Shown in pieces: positions 45,917 to 54,998 of a DNA stretch of 64,000 nt. The stretch comes from Dyella flava (lineage in GTDB: Bacteria; Pseudomonadota; Gammaproteobacteria; Xanthomonadales; Rhodanobacteraceae), in assembly GCF_016904955.1 (NCBI RefSeq), contig NZ_JADIKE010000039.1, forward strand, positions 496,001-560,000, in the 5' to 3' direction. Positions within the stretch are counted from its first letter, which is position 1. Every line of letters begins with the position of its first letter. The notes under the pieces are model-generated. The model was given only the letters and a program-made list of their open reading frames with translations. It was not told the origin of the DNA and did not search any database. A program made the translations under genes and the position numbers.

Positions 45917-46687
45917 ATGCGCATTGAGTTTCCCCATTCGACCCGGGCAGGTTTCCAATGGAACCAGGCACTGCTGCGCATTGGCAGCGACCCCGGCAAT
46001 GATCTGATCCTGGGAGCCAGTCAGGCTGCGCCACATCACCTGTCCATCAGCCTGGACCGCCGTGGCTGGGTCCTGGAGGTGTTGCCCGACACCACCCGCG
46101 TCTATGTGAATGCCCGGCCGGTACGCGAGCGCGCCATCCTGCGGCCCGGCGACATGCTGAGCGTGGGCGACTGCCGCATGCTCCTCTGCGCAGACGGCGT
46201 GCCAGGTGGGCGAACCTCTCCGGAGATGCCCGAGCAGGAGCGCTGCACCGTGGCGCTGCGTGCCGTCGCCGGTCCGCTTTCTGGCCAGGTATTGCCTTTG
46301 GCCGACCGCCTGGAACTGGGGCCGCAAGGCCGGATTCCGCTGGATCTGCCGCAGGGCGAAGTCGCCTCGCTGGTCATTTTCTGGCGTGACGGCCAGCTGT
46401 GCCTGGAAACCGGGCAGGCCGCCGATTCGCGCTATCCGGCACGCGTGAACGGCTCCCCGGTGCAACAGAGTGTGCTGTTGCCCGGCGATCAGATCGGCAT
46501 CGGCATGCATCGATTCATGATTGATGCTCCCGGGCTTGAGCCCGAGCCGGAGATCGTCATTCCCGAGCCGGAGCCAGAGCCGTTGCCGGAAGACACCGCC
46601 GGGCCGCGCGGTGAAGTCTGGTGGCTGATCGTGACTGCGGCCGTCCTTGCTTTAGGCATTGCCTTACTCTTGCTGATGCATTTCTGA
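45917..46687 (+). CDS. Membrane-anchored protein with two FHA-like domains
   Basis: A 256-residue protein. An FHA domain at about residues 19-91 has the fold's pattern of loops (LLRIGSDPGNDLIL, then HHLSISL and VYVNARPV), which in other proteins bind phosphothreonine. A second, more divergent FHA-like region is at about 132-202 (LELGPQGRIPL to LLPGDQIGIG). A proline-glutamate linker (PEPEIVIPEPEPEP) leads to one C-terminal membrane helix (WWLIVTAAVLALGIALLLL). No kinase or type VI secretion gene is nearby, so its partner is unknown. It is divergent from the PHA-region gene. Confidence 0.8.
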   Translation: MRIEFPHSTRAGFQWNQALLRIGSDPGNDLILGASQAAPHHLSISLDRRGWVLEVLPDTTRVYVNARPVRERAILRPGDMLSVGDCRMLLCADGVPGGRTSPEMPEQERCTVALRAVAGPLSGQVLPLADRLELGPQGRIPLDLPQGEVASLVIFWRDGQLCLETGQAADSRYPARVNGSPVQQSVLLPGDQIGIGMHRFMIDAPGLEPEPEIVIPEPEPEPLPEDTAGPRGEVWWLIVTAAVLALGIALLLLMHF

Positions 46688-46777
46688 CCCTTTGGGGGAA
46701 GCCTGTATTGCGCCGGTTGACGATGCGTTGCTGCGACGCGGCATAATGCATCGATCATCCACGACGGGAACCGGTGC

Positions 46778-47863
46778 GTGAGCAGGGTATGGAATTTCAG
46801 CGCAGGTCCGGCGGCGTTGCCGTTGCCGGTGCTCGAACGCGCACAGCGCGAACTGCTGGACTGGAACGGCAGCGGCGCCTCGGTGATGGAGCAGTCCCAT
46901 CGCGGCAAGCGCTTTATGGCTATGGCCGCGCAAGTCGAGGCAGACCTGCGTGAGCTGATGGGTATTCCTGGCGACTACGCCGTGCTGTTCGAGCAGGGTG
47001 GGGCGACCCAGCATTTCGCGCAGATCCCGATGAATCTGGCTGGGGAAGGCGACAGTGCCGATTACATCGTCACCGGTCATTGGAGCGAGAAGGCCGCCAG
47101 TGAAGCTGCCTCGTACGTGCGTGTGAATGTGGCGGCAAACAGCAAGGCAGATAGCTATCTGCGTATGCCGCCGCGCGACACGTGGAAACTCGATGCTTCC
47201 GCTGCCTATGTGCATATCGCCACCAACGAAACGATCCACGGTGTGGAGTTTCAGGATGTACCTGATGTGGGCGATGTGCCGCTGGTGGCGGACATGTCTT
47301 CGGATATCCTGTCTGGCCCGATCGATGTGCGCCGTTTCGGCCTGATTTATGCCGGTGCACAGAAAAACATCGGACCGTCCGGCCTGGTGCTGATGATCGT
47401 TCGCCGTGATCTGCTCGAGCGCAAGGGGCGTCCGATGGCGCGCATCTTTCGTTACGCGGAACACGCTGCCAACGACTCCATGCTCAATACGCCCAACACC
47501 TGGGGCTGGTACCTCGCGGGCTTAACCTTCCAGTGGTTGCGGGAAGGCGGCGGCCTGTTGGCCATGGCTGAGCGTAATCGTGAAAAGGCGAGCTTGCTTT
47601 ACGCCAGCATCGATAGCTCCGGCGGCTTCTATCGCAACCCCATCGAGCCGGCAGCGCGCTCTCGTATGAATGTGCCCTTCACCTTGCACGACAACGCACT
47701 CGATGCGCTTTTTCTGCAGGAATCGGAAGCTGCCGGTCTGTTGGCGCTTAAAGGGCACAAGGCGCTGGGTGGTATGCGTGCTTCGCTGTATAACGCCGTG
47801 CCGATGGAAGCTGTGCAGGCGCTCGTCGCTTTCATGCGTGACTTCGCCAGCCGGCACGGTTGA
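46778..47863 (+). CDS. serC: Phosphoserine aminotransferase
   Basis: A PLP enzyme that makes 3-phosphoserine in serine biosynthesis and acts in pyridoxine synthesis. The 361 residues show the family start VWNFSAGPAALP, and the PLP-binding lysine in YAGAQKNIGPSGL. It begins at a GTG, preceded by ACGGGAA. pheA and aroA follow, an order (serC-pheA-aroA) known from other gammaproteobacteria. Confidence 0.95.
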   Translation: MSRVWNFSAGPAALPLPVLERAQRELLDWNGSGASVMEQSHRGKRFMAMAAQVEADLRELMGIPGDYAVLFEQGGATQHFAQIPMNLAGEGDSADYIVTGHWSEKAASEAASYVRVNVAANSKADSYLRMPPRDTWKLDASAAYVHIATNETIHGVEFQDVPDVGDVPLVADMSSDILSGPIDVRRFGLIYAGAQKNIGPSGLVLMIVRRDLLERKGRPMARIFRYAEHAANDSMLNTPNTWGWYLAGLTFQWLREGGGLLAMAERNREKASLLYASIDSSGGFYRNPIEPAARSRMNVPFTLHDNALDALFLQESEAAGLLALKGHKALGGMRASLYNAVPMEAVQALVAFMRDFASRHG

Positions 47864-47953
47864 ATATTTCGGATGCCGGATACGGACATTCCGGCCAGTT
47901 TCAGGCACTATTCGGCCTGAATTCAGACATCTTTACGCTTGGACATCCATTAC

Positions 47954-49042
47954 ATGAACGACCCCAAGTCATCGCTGGCACAGGTGCGTGAACGCATCGA
48001 CAGCATCGACCGGCAGATCCAGGAACTGATCTCCGAACGCGCTAACTGGGCACGCGAAGTGGCGCGTGTAAAGGGCGAGGGGCTTTCCGCGATCGACTAT
48101 TACCGTCCGGAACGCGAAGCGCATGTGCTGCGCATGGTGGTGGATCGCAATAAGGGTCCGCTTTCTGATGGGGAGATGGTGCGTCTTTTTCGCGAGATCA
48201 TGTCATCCTGCCTCGCGCAGGAAGATCCGCTGAAGGTGGGCTACCTTGGTCCCGAAGGCACGTTCAGCGAGCAGGCGGTGCGCAAGCATTTCGGTCATGC
48301 TGCGTATGGGCTGCCACTGGGCAGCATCGAGGAAGTTTTCCAGGAAGTCGTCGCCGGACACGCCGATTTCGGCATCGTGCCAGTGGAAAACTCCGGGCAG
48401 GGCATGATCCAGATTACGCTGGACATGTTCCTCACTTCTGAGGCCCGCATCTGCGGTGAAGTCGAGCTACGCGTGCATCAATGCCTGCTTTCCCAGCGCG
48501 AGTCGCTGGAGGGCATCCAGCGCGTGTATGGTCATGCGCAGTCGTTGCAGCAATGCAAGACGTGGCTGCGGGTGAACTTGCCTGAGGCCGAATGCATTGC
48601 CGTTCACAGCAATGCCGAAGGTGCGCGCCTCGCCCGCCATACCGATGACGCTGCGGCGATTGCCGGCGAAACCGCTGGCAAGATTTACGGCTTGAAGATG
48701 GTGGCCAACGCCATCGAGGATCGCGCCGACAATACCACGCGCTTCCTGGTGATCGGCCGTTCGTTGTTTCCACCATCAGGCAACGATCGCACATCGTTGC
48801 TGATTACCGTCAATGACAAACCCGGCGCGCTGTACGACGTGCTGAGCCCATTCGCCAAGCGTGGCGTGAGCATGAATCGCATTGAATCGCGCCCGGCGCA
48901 TACCGGTAAATGGCAATACGCCTTCTTCATCGACGTTTCCGGCCATATCGATGATGAGTCTCTGCAGGCTGCCTTGAAGGACATGGGGCCGGTCGCCACC
49001 CAGATGCGTGTGCTCGGTTCCTACCCGGTAGCCCTGCCATGA
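47954..49042 (+). CDS. pheA: Bifunctional chorismate mutase / prephenate dehydratase
   Basis: The P-protein of phenylalanine biosynthesis. The 362 residues fold as an N-terminal AroQ chorismate mutase (about 5-85), a prephenate dehydratase domain (about 97-275, with YLGPEGTFSEQA and NTTRFLVIG) and a C-terminal ACT regulatory domain with NRIESRPAHTGKWQYAFF, which carries the ESRP phenylalanine-binding motif. ATG 47954 is used; a TTG 15 bases earlier is in frame. Its stop overlaps the aroA start. Confidence 0.95.
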   Translation: MNDPKSSLAQVRERIDSIDRQIQELISERANWAREVARVKGEGLSAIDYYRPEREAHVLRMVVDRNKGPLSDGEMVRLFREIMSSCLAQEDPLKVGYLGPEGTFSEQAVRKHFGHAAYGLPLGSIEEVFQEVVAGHADFGIVPVENSGQGMIQITLDMFLTSEARICGEVELRVHQCLLSQRESLEGIQRVYGHAQSLQQCKTWLRVNLPEAECIAVHSNAEGARLARHTDDAAAIAGETAGKIYGLKMVANAIEDRADNTTRFLVIGRSLFPPSGNDRTSLLITVNDKPGALYDVLSPFAKRGVSMNRIESRPAHTGKWQYAFFIDVSGHIDDESLQAALKDMGPVATQMRVLGSYPVALP

Positions 49043-50346
49043 GCAGTGCGCGGCGTCTGGATTGGGTCAGCGGACCCGCAATGTCCTTGCGTGGCGAGGT
49101 GGTGGTGCCGGGCGACAAGTCGGTATCACACCGTTCGATGATGCTGTCGGCCATTGCCGACGGCACTTCGCACATTCGTGGATTTCTTGAAGGCGAGGAC
49201 ACGCGCGCCACGGCAGCGGTGCTCGCGCAATTGGGCGTATCGATCGAGTCACCATCGGCGGGTGAGCGCATCGTGCGCGGTGTGGGTTTGCATGGTCTGC
49301 GCGGATCGGACAAACCGCTCGATTGCGGTAATGCCGGTACCGGTATGCGTCTGCTGACCGGCCTGCTGGCAGGACAATCCTTCGACAGCACCTTGATCGG
49401 TGACGAGTCGCTGTCCAAACGGCCGATGCGCCGCGTTACCGATCCGCTTGCCAACATGGGCGCTCACGTCGACAGCCAGAATGGACTGCCGCCGTTGCAC
49501 GTCCACGGTGGCCGAAAGCTGCGTGGCATCCGTTATGAATTGCCGGTCGCCAGTGCGCAGATCAAATCCGCTTTGCTGTTGGCTGGTCTGTATGCCGAGG
49601 GCAGCACGGAAGTCATCGAGCCGCATCCTACGCGCGACTATACCGAGCGCATGCTCGCTGCTTTCGGCTGGCCTATCGAATTTTCACCCGGCTACGCGAA
49701 GCTTGAGGGCGGTCATACATTGCGCGCTACGGATGTTGTCGTTCCTGCTGACTTCTCCTCGGCGGCATTTTTCCTGGTGGCGGCCAGCATCGTGCCGGGC
49801 TCGGTCCTGCGTTTGCCCGCGGTAGGGCTGAATCCGCGTCGCACCGGCTTGCTGGAAGCCTTGCGCCTGATGGGCGCGGATATCCGTATTGAGAATCGGA
49901 CCGAGAGCGGTGGCGAGGTGATTGGCGATCTCGTTGTCCGCCACGCGCCGTTGCATGGCATCGAGTTGCCTGAAGCTTTGGTGCCGGACATGATCGATGA
50001 ATTCCCCGCCTTGTTTATCGCCGCAGCGGTGGCGAAAGGGCGCACGGTCGTCCGTGGCGCCGCCGAACTACGTGTGAAGGAGTCCGACCGCATCGCGACC
50101 ATGGCTGCCGGTATGCGAGCGTTAGGCGTAAACCTCGATGAAACCCCGGACGGCGCGATCATCGATGGCGGCACGATTGTCCCGGGTACGGTGGATAGCC
50201 ACGGCGATCACCGCATTGCAATGAGCTTTGCCGTGGCCGGCGTGGTAGGCAAGGGCGAGGTGACCATCCGCGATTGCGCCAATGTCGCTACGTCGTTCCC
50301 GGGCTTCCTGGAACTGGCAAACAGTTGCGGTTTTACTCTGCGCTGA
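49039..50346 (+). CDS. aroA: 3-phosphoshikimate 1-carboxyvinyltransferase (EPSP synthase)
   Basis: The sixth step of the shikimate pathway. The 435 residues show GDKSVSHRSMMLSAIA, DCGNAGTGMRLLTG and the C-terminal RVKESDRIATMAAGMRALG. The GNAGTGMRL loop contains the glycine and alanine of the phosphoenolpyruvate site. The start overlaps pheA by ATGA. It feeds chorismate to PheA, so the operon order makes biochemical sense. Confidence 0.96.
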   Translation: MSSARRLDWVSGPAMSLRGEVVVPGDKSVSHRSMMLSAIADGTSHIRGFLEGEDTRATAAVLAQLGVSIESPSAGERIVRGVGLHGLRGSDKPLDCGNAGTGMRLLTGLLAGQSFDSTLIGDESLSKRPMRRVTDPLANMGAHVDSQNGLPPLHVHGGRKLRGIRYELPVASAQIKSALLLAGLYAEGSTEVIEPHPTRDYTERMLAAFGWPIEFSPGYAKLEGGHTLRATDVVVPADFSSAAFFLVAASIVPGSVLRLPAVGLNPRRTGLLEALRLMGADIRIENRTESGGEVIGDLVVRHAPLHGIELPEALVPDMIDEFPALFIAAAVAKGRTVVRGAAELRVKESDRIATMAAGMRALGVNLDETPDGAIIDGGTIVPGTVDSHGDHRIAMSFAVAGVVGKGEVTIRDCANVATSFPGFLELANSCGFTLR

Positions 50347-50468
50347 CCTTCCGTCAGCGTTCCGCTTCCCGTCGGGAAAGGTTGCCGATAGGCGAGGGCG
50401 GATACGTTCGGCACGCGGGTGGCGGATTTCTGTCCAAGCCGCCAATATCGCTTCCTGTGTGAATCCTC

Positions 50469-50494
50469 GCCCCAACCCCTTCGGGAGCTGGGGC
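50469..50494 (+). terminator. Hairpin between aroA and kdsB
   Basis: Arms GCCCCA and TGGGGC enclose a centre in which CCC and GGG pair around TTCG, a stable tetraloop setting. It is a distant look-alike of the REP elements. TTATT follows, a weak T-run. Confidence 0.4.
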
Positions 50495-50510
50495 TTATTG
50501 CGAGCCGTGC

Positions 50511-51287
50511 ATGCCATCTGCTGTGCCCAACTTCATCGTCGCCATTCCCGCCCGTTACGGCTCCACCCGTCTGCCGGGCAAGCCATTACGTGCCATAGCC
50601 GGCGTGCCGATGGTGGTGCGTGTGGCCCAGCGCGCCTTGCTCGCAGGTGCATCACAGGTAGTGGTGGCGACTGACGATCAGCGCATTGTCGATGCCTTGT
50701 CAGGGCAGGGCGTAACGGTGTGCATGACCCGCAGCGATCACGCCTCCGGTAGCGACCGCTTGGCTGAATGCGCCGCGCACTACGGATGGCCTGCGGACGC
50801 CATCGTGGTGAACCTGCAAGGCGATGAGCCTTTCGCGCCCGCAGCCGGCATTCGAGAAGTCGCACGGGCCTTGGCTGATGACGATGCGCCCATGGCGACA
50901 CTGGCAACGCCGATCAGCGACGCTCATGAATTGTTCGACCCGAACGTGGTGAAGCTGGTGCGTGCCTCGAATGGCCGTGCGCTGTACTTCAGCCGTGCGC
51001 CGTTGCCATGGGCGCGCGATGCCTTCGCCACGAATCGCGACGTGCTGCCCAATGATCTGCCATTCCTGCGGCATATTGGCATCTATGCCTACCGGGCCGG
51101 TTTTCTGCAGGAGTACGCCTCGCTTGTGCGCACGCCGCTGGAACAGGCGGAATCGCTGGAGCAACTGCGCGTGCTGGAGCACGGCTATCCAATTGCCGCG
51201 CGCTTGACCCCCGAACCCTTTCCGCCAGGAATCGACACCGAAACCGATCTGCAACGCGCCGAAGCGTGGTTGAGCCGTCCGTCGTGA
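50511..51287 (+). CDS. kdsB: CMP-Kdo synthetase
   Basis: Activates Kdo with CTP to CMP-Kdo for transfer to lipid A. The 258 residues show the nucleotide-binding start VAIPARYGSTRLPGKPL and the family motifs VVVNLQGDEPF and YFSRAPLPW. It works after KdsA (encoded at 13.9 kb) and uses the CTP made by PyrG (12.3 kb). Its 3' end overlaps the phosphatase gene. Confidence 0.95.
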   Translation: MPSAVPNFIVAIPARYGSTRLPGKPLRAIAGVPMVVRVAQRALLAGASQVVVATDDQRIVDALSGQGVTVCMTRSDHASGSDRLAECAAHYGWPADAIVVNLQGDEPFAPAAGIREVARALADDDAPMATLATPISDAHELFDPNVVKLVRASNGRALYFSRAPLPWARDAFATNRDVLPNDLPFLRHIGIYAYRAGFLQEYASLVRTPLEQAESLEQLRVLEHGYPIAARLTPEPFPPGIDTETDLQRAEAWLSRPS

Positions 51288-51751
51288 CCGTCCATCGCAT
51301 CCTGTTTGTCTGCATGGGCAATATTTGCCGTTCGCCGCTGGTCGAGGCGGTGGCGCGCAAACGCTTTGCGGAGGTGGGCTTGAAGGTGGAAGTGGCTTCC
51401 TGTGGCACGGGTGGTTGGCATGCTGGCGAACAGGCTGATCCTCGCATGCGGGCTGCTGCGGCCGGTGCGGGTTACGAACTGGGTGGTCATCGTGCGCGGC
51501 AGCTCATGCTGGAAGACTTCGACCGCTACGATCTGCTGCTGGCCATGGACAGTGACAATCTGCGCGAAATGCGGCGCATGATGGGGGCCGACGCCGCCAG
51601 GCGCGCCTCGCTGTTTCTGGAATGGGCAGGTCTGGCGCCACCGCACGAATTTCCCGACCCCTACTACGGGGAGCTGACCGGCTTTGTGCAGTCCATCGTA
51701 CTGGCCGAGCAGGGCGTGCGCGGCCTGATCGAGCGCCTGCGCGCAGACTGA
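51284..51751 (+). CDS. Low-molecular-weight protein tyrosine phosphatase
   Basis: A 155-residue phosphatase. The catalytic P-loop is VCMGNICRSPLVEA (C-x5-R-S) and the acid loop is DPYYG near the C-terminus. In other bacteria such enzymes dephosphorylate tyrosine kinases of polysaccharide export, but no kinase is nearby. The GTG at 51284 overlaps the kdsB stop (GTGA); another GTG at 51266 is in frame. Confidence 0.93.
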   Translation: MTVHRILFVCMGNICRSPLVEAVARKRFAEVGLKVEVASCGTGGWHAGEQADPRMRAAAAGAGYELGGHRARQLMLEDFDRYDLLLAMDSDNLREMRRMMGADAARRASLFLEWAGLAPPHEFPDPYYGELTGFVQSIVLAEQGVRGLIERLRAD

Positions 51752-51817
51752 ATTTGCTGCCGGGAGGGCTCCAGAAGAAAGCACGGGGAACACCTCAAAC
51801 GGGCTAAAATCCTTGCC

Positions 51818-53644
51818 ATGCAGCCCGCCCCCTCGCAGGCCTTCGACGGCAAGGCCTTTGTCAGCACGCTCACCACGTCCCCCGGCGTCTATCGTTACTT
51901 CAACGAAGACGGCGAACTGCTCTACGTGGGTAAGGCCAGCAGCCTCAAGAAGCGCGTCGGCAGCTATTTTCTGAAACCGCGCATGGAGCCGCGCATTGCG
52001 GCCATGGTGTCGCAGATCGCGCGCGCCGAAATCACCGTCACCCGCACCGAGGCGGAAGCCTTGCTGCTGGAGTCGCAGCTGATCAAGGCGCTCAAGCCGC
52101 GCTACAACATCCTGCTACGCGACGACAAAAGTTATCCGTACATCTATCTCTCGGGTGGCGAGGATTATCCGCGTCTGGCGTTTCACCGTGGCGCACGCAA
52201 TCAGCCGGGTCGCTATTTCGGCCCATTCCCCAGCGCCTTCGCCGTGCGGGAAAGTCTCAATCTGATGCAAAAGCTGTTCAAGGTGCGCCAGTGTGAGGAT
52301 AGCTACTTCCGCAATCGCTCGCGTCCCTGCCTGCAATACCAGATCGGCCGCTGCACTGGACCGTGCGTGGGCTTGATCAACACGGAGGATTACCGCAACG
52401 ACGTGCGCCACGTGGAGATGTTCCTGGAAGGTCGCAGCAGCGCCGTGATCGATGAACTGGTCAGCGCGATGGAGCAAGCCAGCGCCGCGCTGAATTTCGA
52501 ACGGGCGGCAGCATTGCGTGACCAGGTCGCTGCGTTGCGCAAACTCCATGCGCAGAACCACGTGCAAGGCGCTACCACCGATATGGACGTAATTGCCTGC
52601 CGTATCGAGTCGGGTATTGCTTGCGTCAGTGTGCTGTTCTTCCGCAACGGCATCAGCCTGGGCACCCGCGATTTCTATCCGCGCTTGCCGCTGGATGCAG
52701 AGCCGGCTGACGTGCTGGCGCAGTTCATTGCCCAGTACTACCTGGATCGCCCGGTGCCACGCGAGATCATCCTTGGCGAAGCGATGGCAGACGAGCAACT
52801 GCTAAGCGAGGTGCTGGCCCAGCAATCCGGTCACGCCGTGGAGATCAAGACGCGTGTGCGCGGTGATCGCGCACAGTTCCTGCAGATGGCCGAGCGCAAT
52901 GCGCAGGCTTCACTGACCTCACGCATCGCCAGCCGCCAGACGCTTGGCACCCGTTTCGATGATCTTCAAAACCTGCTGGGCCTGGACGAGCCGCCACGCC
53001 GTATCGAATGTTTCGATATCAGCCACACACGCGGTGAGGCGACCGTCGCATCCTGCGTGGTGTTCGGCCCGGAAGGTCCGGAGAAATCACACTACCGACG
53101 CTTCAATATCGCCGGCATCACCCCGGGGGACGATTACGCTGCCATGCATCAGGCGCTGACTCGGCGCTTTCGCAAGGTGGCTGAGGGCGAGGGCGCGCGG
53201 CCCGATGTCCTGCTGATCGACGGCGGCACTGGTCAGGTGGCGCAGGCCTTGGACGTGCTGCGGGAGCTGGGTGTGACCGGCATCGAGGTGGTCGGCGTGG
53301 CCAAGGGGCCGGGCCGTCGAGCGGGTGAGGAGACCCTGATCCTGGCCGGGTCAAACCGCGAGCTCCATCCTGGACCCAGTTCACCGGCCCTGCATCTGGT
53401 GGCCGCCGTGCGTGACGAGTCCCATCGCTTTGCCATCAGCGGCCACCGTAAACGGCGTGAGAAGGCTCGCGAACGCAGCGTGCTGGAAGACGTGCAGGGC
53501 GTCGGGGCGCGTCGTCGGACGGCTCTGCTCAAGGCCTTCGGTGGATTGGCCGGGGTGGAAGCCGCCGGGGTCGAGGAACTTATGCAGGTGAAGGGGATTG
53601 ATCGCGGCCTGGCTGAACGCATTTATGACGCGCTACACGCCTGA
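51818..53644 (+). CDS. uvrC: Excinuclease ABC subunit C
   Basis: Makes both incisions in nucleotide excision repair. The 608 residues show the N-terminal GIY-YIG nuclease (SPGVYRYFNEDGELLYVGKA), the UVR domain that binds UvrB (LNFERAAALRDQVAALRKL), the RNase H-like 5' nuclease (ECFDISHTRGEATVAS) and the C-terminal helix-hairpin-helix. pgsA and tRNA genes follow, an arrangement also found in E. coli (uvrC-pgsA-glyW-cysT-leuZ). Confidence 0.96.
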   Translation: MQPAPSQAFDGKAFVSTLTTSPGVYRYFNEDGELLYVGKASSLKKRVGSYFLKPRMEPRIAAMVSQIARAEITVTRTEAEALLLESQLIKALKPRYNILLRDDKSYPYIYLSGGEDYPRLAFHRGARNQPGRYFGPFPSAFAVRESLNLMQKLFKVRQCEDSYFRNRSRPCLQYQIGRCTGPCVGLINTEDYRNDVRHVEMFLEGRSSAVIDELVSAMEQASAALNFERAAALRDQVAALRKLHAQNHVQGATTDMDVIACRIESGIACVSVLFFRNGISLGTRDFYPRLPLDAEPADVLAQFIAQYYLDRPVPREIILGEAMADEQLLSEVLAQQSGHAVEIKTRVRGDRAQFLQMAERNAQASLTSRIASRQTLGTRFDDLQNLLGLDEPPRRIECFDISHTRGEATVASCVVFGPEGPEKSHYRRFNIAGITPGDDYAAMHQALTRRFRKVAEGEGARPDVLLIDGGTGQVAQALDVLRELGVTGIEVVGVAKGPGRRAGEETLILAGSNRELHPGPSSPALHLVAAVRDESHRFAISGHRKRREKARERSVLEDVQGVGARRRTALLKAFGGLAGVEAAGVEELMQVKGIDRGLAERIYDALHA

Positions 53645-53772
53645 CTCGACCAACGCCCTCCTTACGCAGGGGAGCAGGCCAGGCGCGGAGCCCAACTTGC
53701 GAAAGCTTTAACCCGATCACCCGACGCATTCTGCTTCCAACGTGCGACACTGACAGAAAACGGAAAGGACCC

Positions 53773-54384
53773 ATGCGCATCAATTTGCCGACCTGGCTCA
53801 CGCTGTTCCGTGTAGCGCTGCTGCCGGTCATGGTGCTGGTGTTCTATCTGCCGTTCAGGGGGCACAACATCACTGCCGCGGTCGTCTTTGCGCTGGCCGG
53901 CGTGACCGATTGGCTGGATGGCTATCTTGCCCGTCGGCTCAACATGACGTCCAAATTCGGCGCCTTCCTAGATCCGGTGGCCGACAAGCTGATGGTGGCG
54001 GTCACCCTGTTCATGTTGGTGGATACGAATCGTGGCGGCTGGCCGGGCATCCTCATGGCCGTCACCTCGGCCATCATCGTTGGCCGCGAGATCAGCATCT
54101 CGGCGCTGCGTGAGTGGATGGCCGAAATCGGCATGCGGGCCACGGTGCGGGTGGCTTTTCTGGGCAAACTGAAAACCACGATGCAGGTGGTGGCGCTGAT
54201 TGTGCTGATCCTGCAACATGAAAAAGACGCCGAGGCCCTGCGCCTCTATCACATTGGTGAGGGACTACTGGTGCTGGCCGGCGTGCTCACCATCTGGTCG
54301 GGTTTGTACTACCTGCGTGCGGCCTGGCCCGCTTTGCATAGCGACGGGCCCGCACTCTCATCCGAGCAAGATAGAAACGCTTGA
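53773..54384 (+). CDS. pgsA: CDP-diacylglycerol-glycerol-3-phosphate 3-phosphatidyltransferase
   Basis: Makes phosphatidylglycerol phosphate, the first committed step to acidic phospholipids. The 203 residues show the CDP-alcohol phosphotransferase motif DGYLARRLNM...GAFLDPVADKLM (D-G-x2-A-R-x8-G-x3-D-x3-D). GGAAAGGA precedes the ATG. The stop codon lies inside the -35 region of the downstream tRNA promoter. Confidence 0.95.
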   Translation: MRINLPTWLTLFRVALLPVMVLVFYLPFRGHNITAAVVFALAGVTDWLDGYLARRLNMTSKFGAFLDPVADKLMVAVTLFMLVDTNRGGWPGILMAVTSAIIVGREISISALREWMAEIGMRATVRVAFLGKLKTTMQVVALIVLILQHEKDAEALRLYHIGEGLLVLAGVLTIWSGLYYLRAAWPALHSDGPALSSEQDRNA

Positions 54385-54408
54385 CGGTTTCGTTTCAGTC
54401 GCTAAAAT
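54381..54408 (+). promoter_or_regulatory. Sigma-70 promoter of the first tRNA-Gly gene
   Basis: TTGACG at 54381-54386 and TAAAAT at 54403-54408 are separated by 16 bases. The first base of tRNA-Gly is 14 bases downstream, in the expected position. The -35 overlaps the pgsA stop codon. Confidence 0.75.
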
Positions 54409-54421
54409 GCGCGGCTCCGAT

Positions 54422-54497
<76 letters not shown>

Positions 54498-54506
54498 GAT
54501 GCCAGA

Positions 54507-54542
54507 CAAAGCCCCAGGTAAAAGCCTGGGGCTTTGTTGTTT
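54507..54542 (+). terminator. Intrinsic terminator between the two tRNA-Gly copies
   Basis: Perfect 12-base arms CAAAGCCCCAGG and CCTGGGGCTTTG with a 6-base loop, then TTGTTT, begin nine bases after the tRNA end. It implies the second copy has its own promoter. Confidence 0.85.
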
Positions 54543-54602
54543 CGGTACTTTAAGCATGTGCGGCAAGTTGCTTGAATCACTGAAAAAAAGCGGTGCCGGC
54601 TA

Positions 54603-54630
54603 TTCACATCGGCACCGGTTCTGCTATAGT
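54603..54630 (+). promoter_or_regulatory. Promoter of the second tRNA-Gly gene
   Basis: TTCACA (54603-54608) and TATAGT (54625-54630) are 16 bases apart, 13 bases before the tRNA. A palindrome with arms CGGTGCCG (54591-54598) and CGGCACCG (54610-54617) straddles the -35. Confidence 0.65.
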
Positions 54631-54643
54631 TGCACGCTCCGAT

Positions 54644-54719
<76 letters not shown>

Positions 54720-54727
54720 GTTTCAAG

Positions 54728-54759
54728 CAAAACCTCGGACCACCGGGGTTTTGTTCTTT
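54728..54759 (+). terminator. Terminator after second tRNA-Gly
   Basis: Arms CAAAACCTCGG and CCGGGGTTTTG (one G-T pair) with a 4-base loop, then TTCTTT. Confidence 0.75.
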
Positions 54760-54799
54760 AAGGGAGTCCTGATCCAGTAAGATCGTGAATCCCAGCAAT

Positions 54800-54873
54800 G
54801 GCCGGGTGGCAGAGTGGTCATGCAGCGGCCTGCAAAGCCGTGTACGCCGGTTCGATTCCGACCTCGGCCTCCA
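54800..54873 (+). tRNA. tRNA-Cys (anticodon GCA)
   Basis: A 74-base tRNA with acceptor GGCCGGG/CTCGGCC, anticodon loop CTGCAAA, TTCGATT arm and encoded CCA. In E. coli cysT follows glyW at the same place; leuZ, which comes third there, is not found here. Confidence 0.97.
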
Positions 54874-54884
54874 TTGCAAAGTTG

Positions 54885-54912
54885 AAAAAAGCGCCCGAGT
54901 GGCGCTTTTTTT
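54885..54912 (+). terminator. Terminator after tRNA-Cys
   Basis: Arms AAAAAAGCGCC and GGCGCTTTTTT with a 5-base loop begin 12 bases after the tRNA and end in a T-run. Confidence 0.85.
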
Positions 54913-54998
54913 ATGGGCTTCTTTGGACATCGTACAAAAGCCCCCCGCTATCGCCGTGGGGCAGTACACAGATCACCAATCCGATTGCACGAAGCGCT

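Noticed and set aside
45542..46510. 322-codon reading of the PHA-region gene
   Set aside because: The upstream part is antisense to the FHA gene; the family N-terminus begins at 45817.
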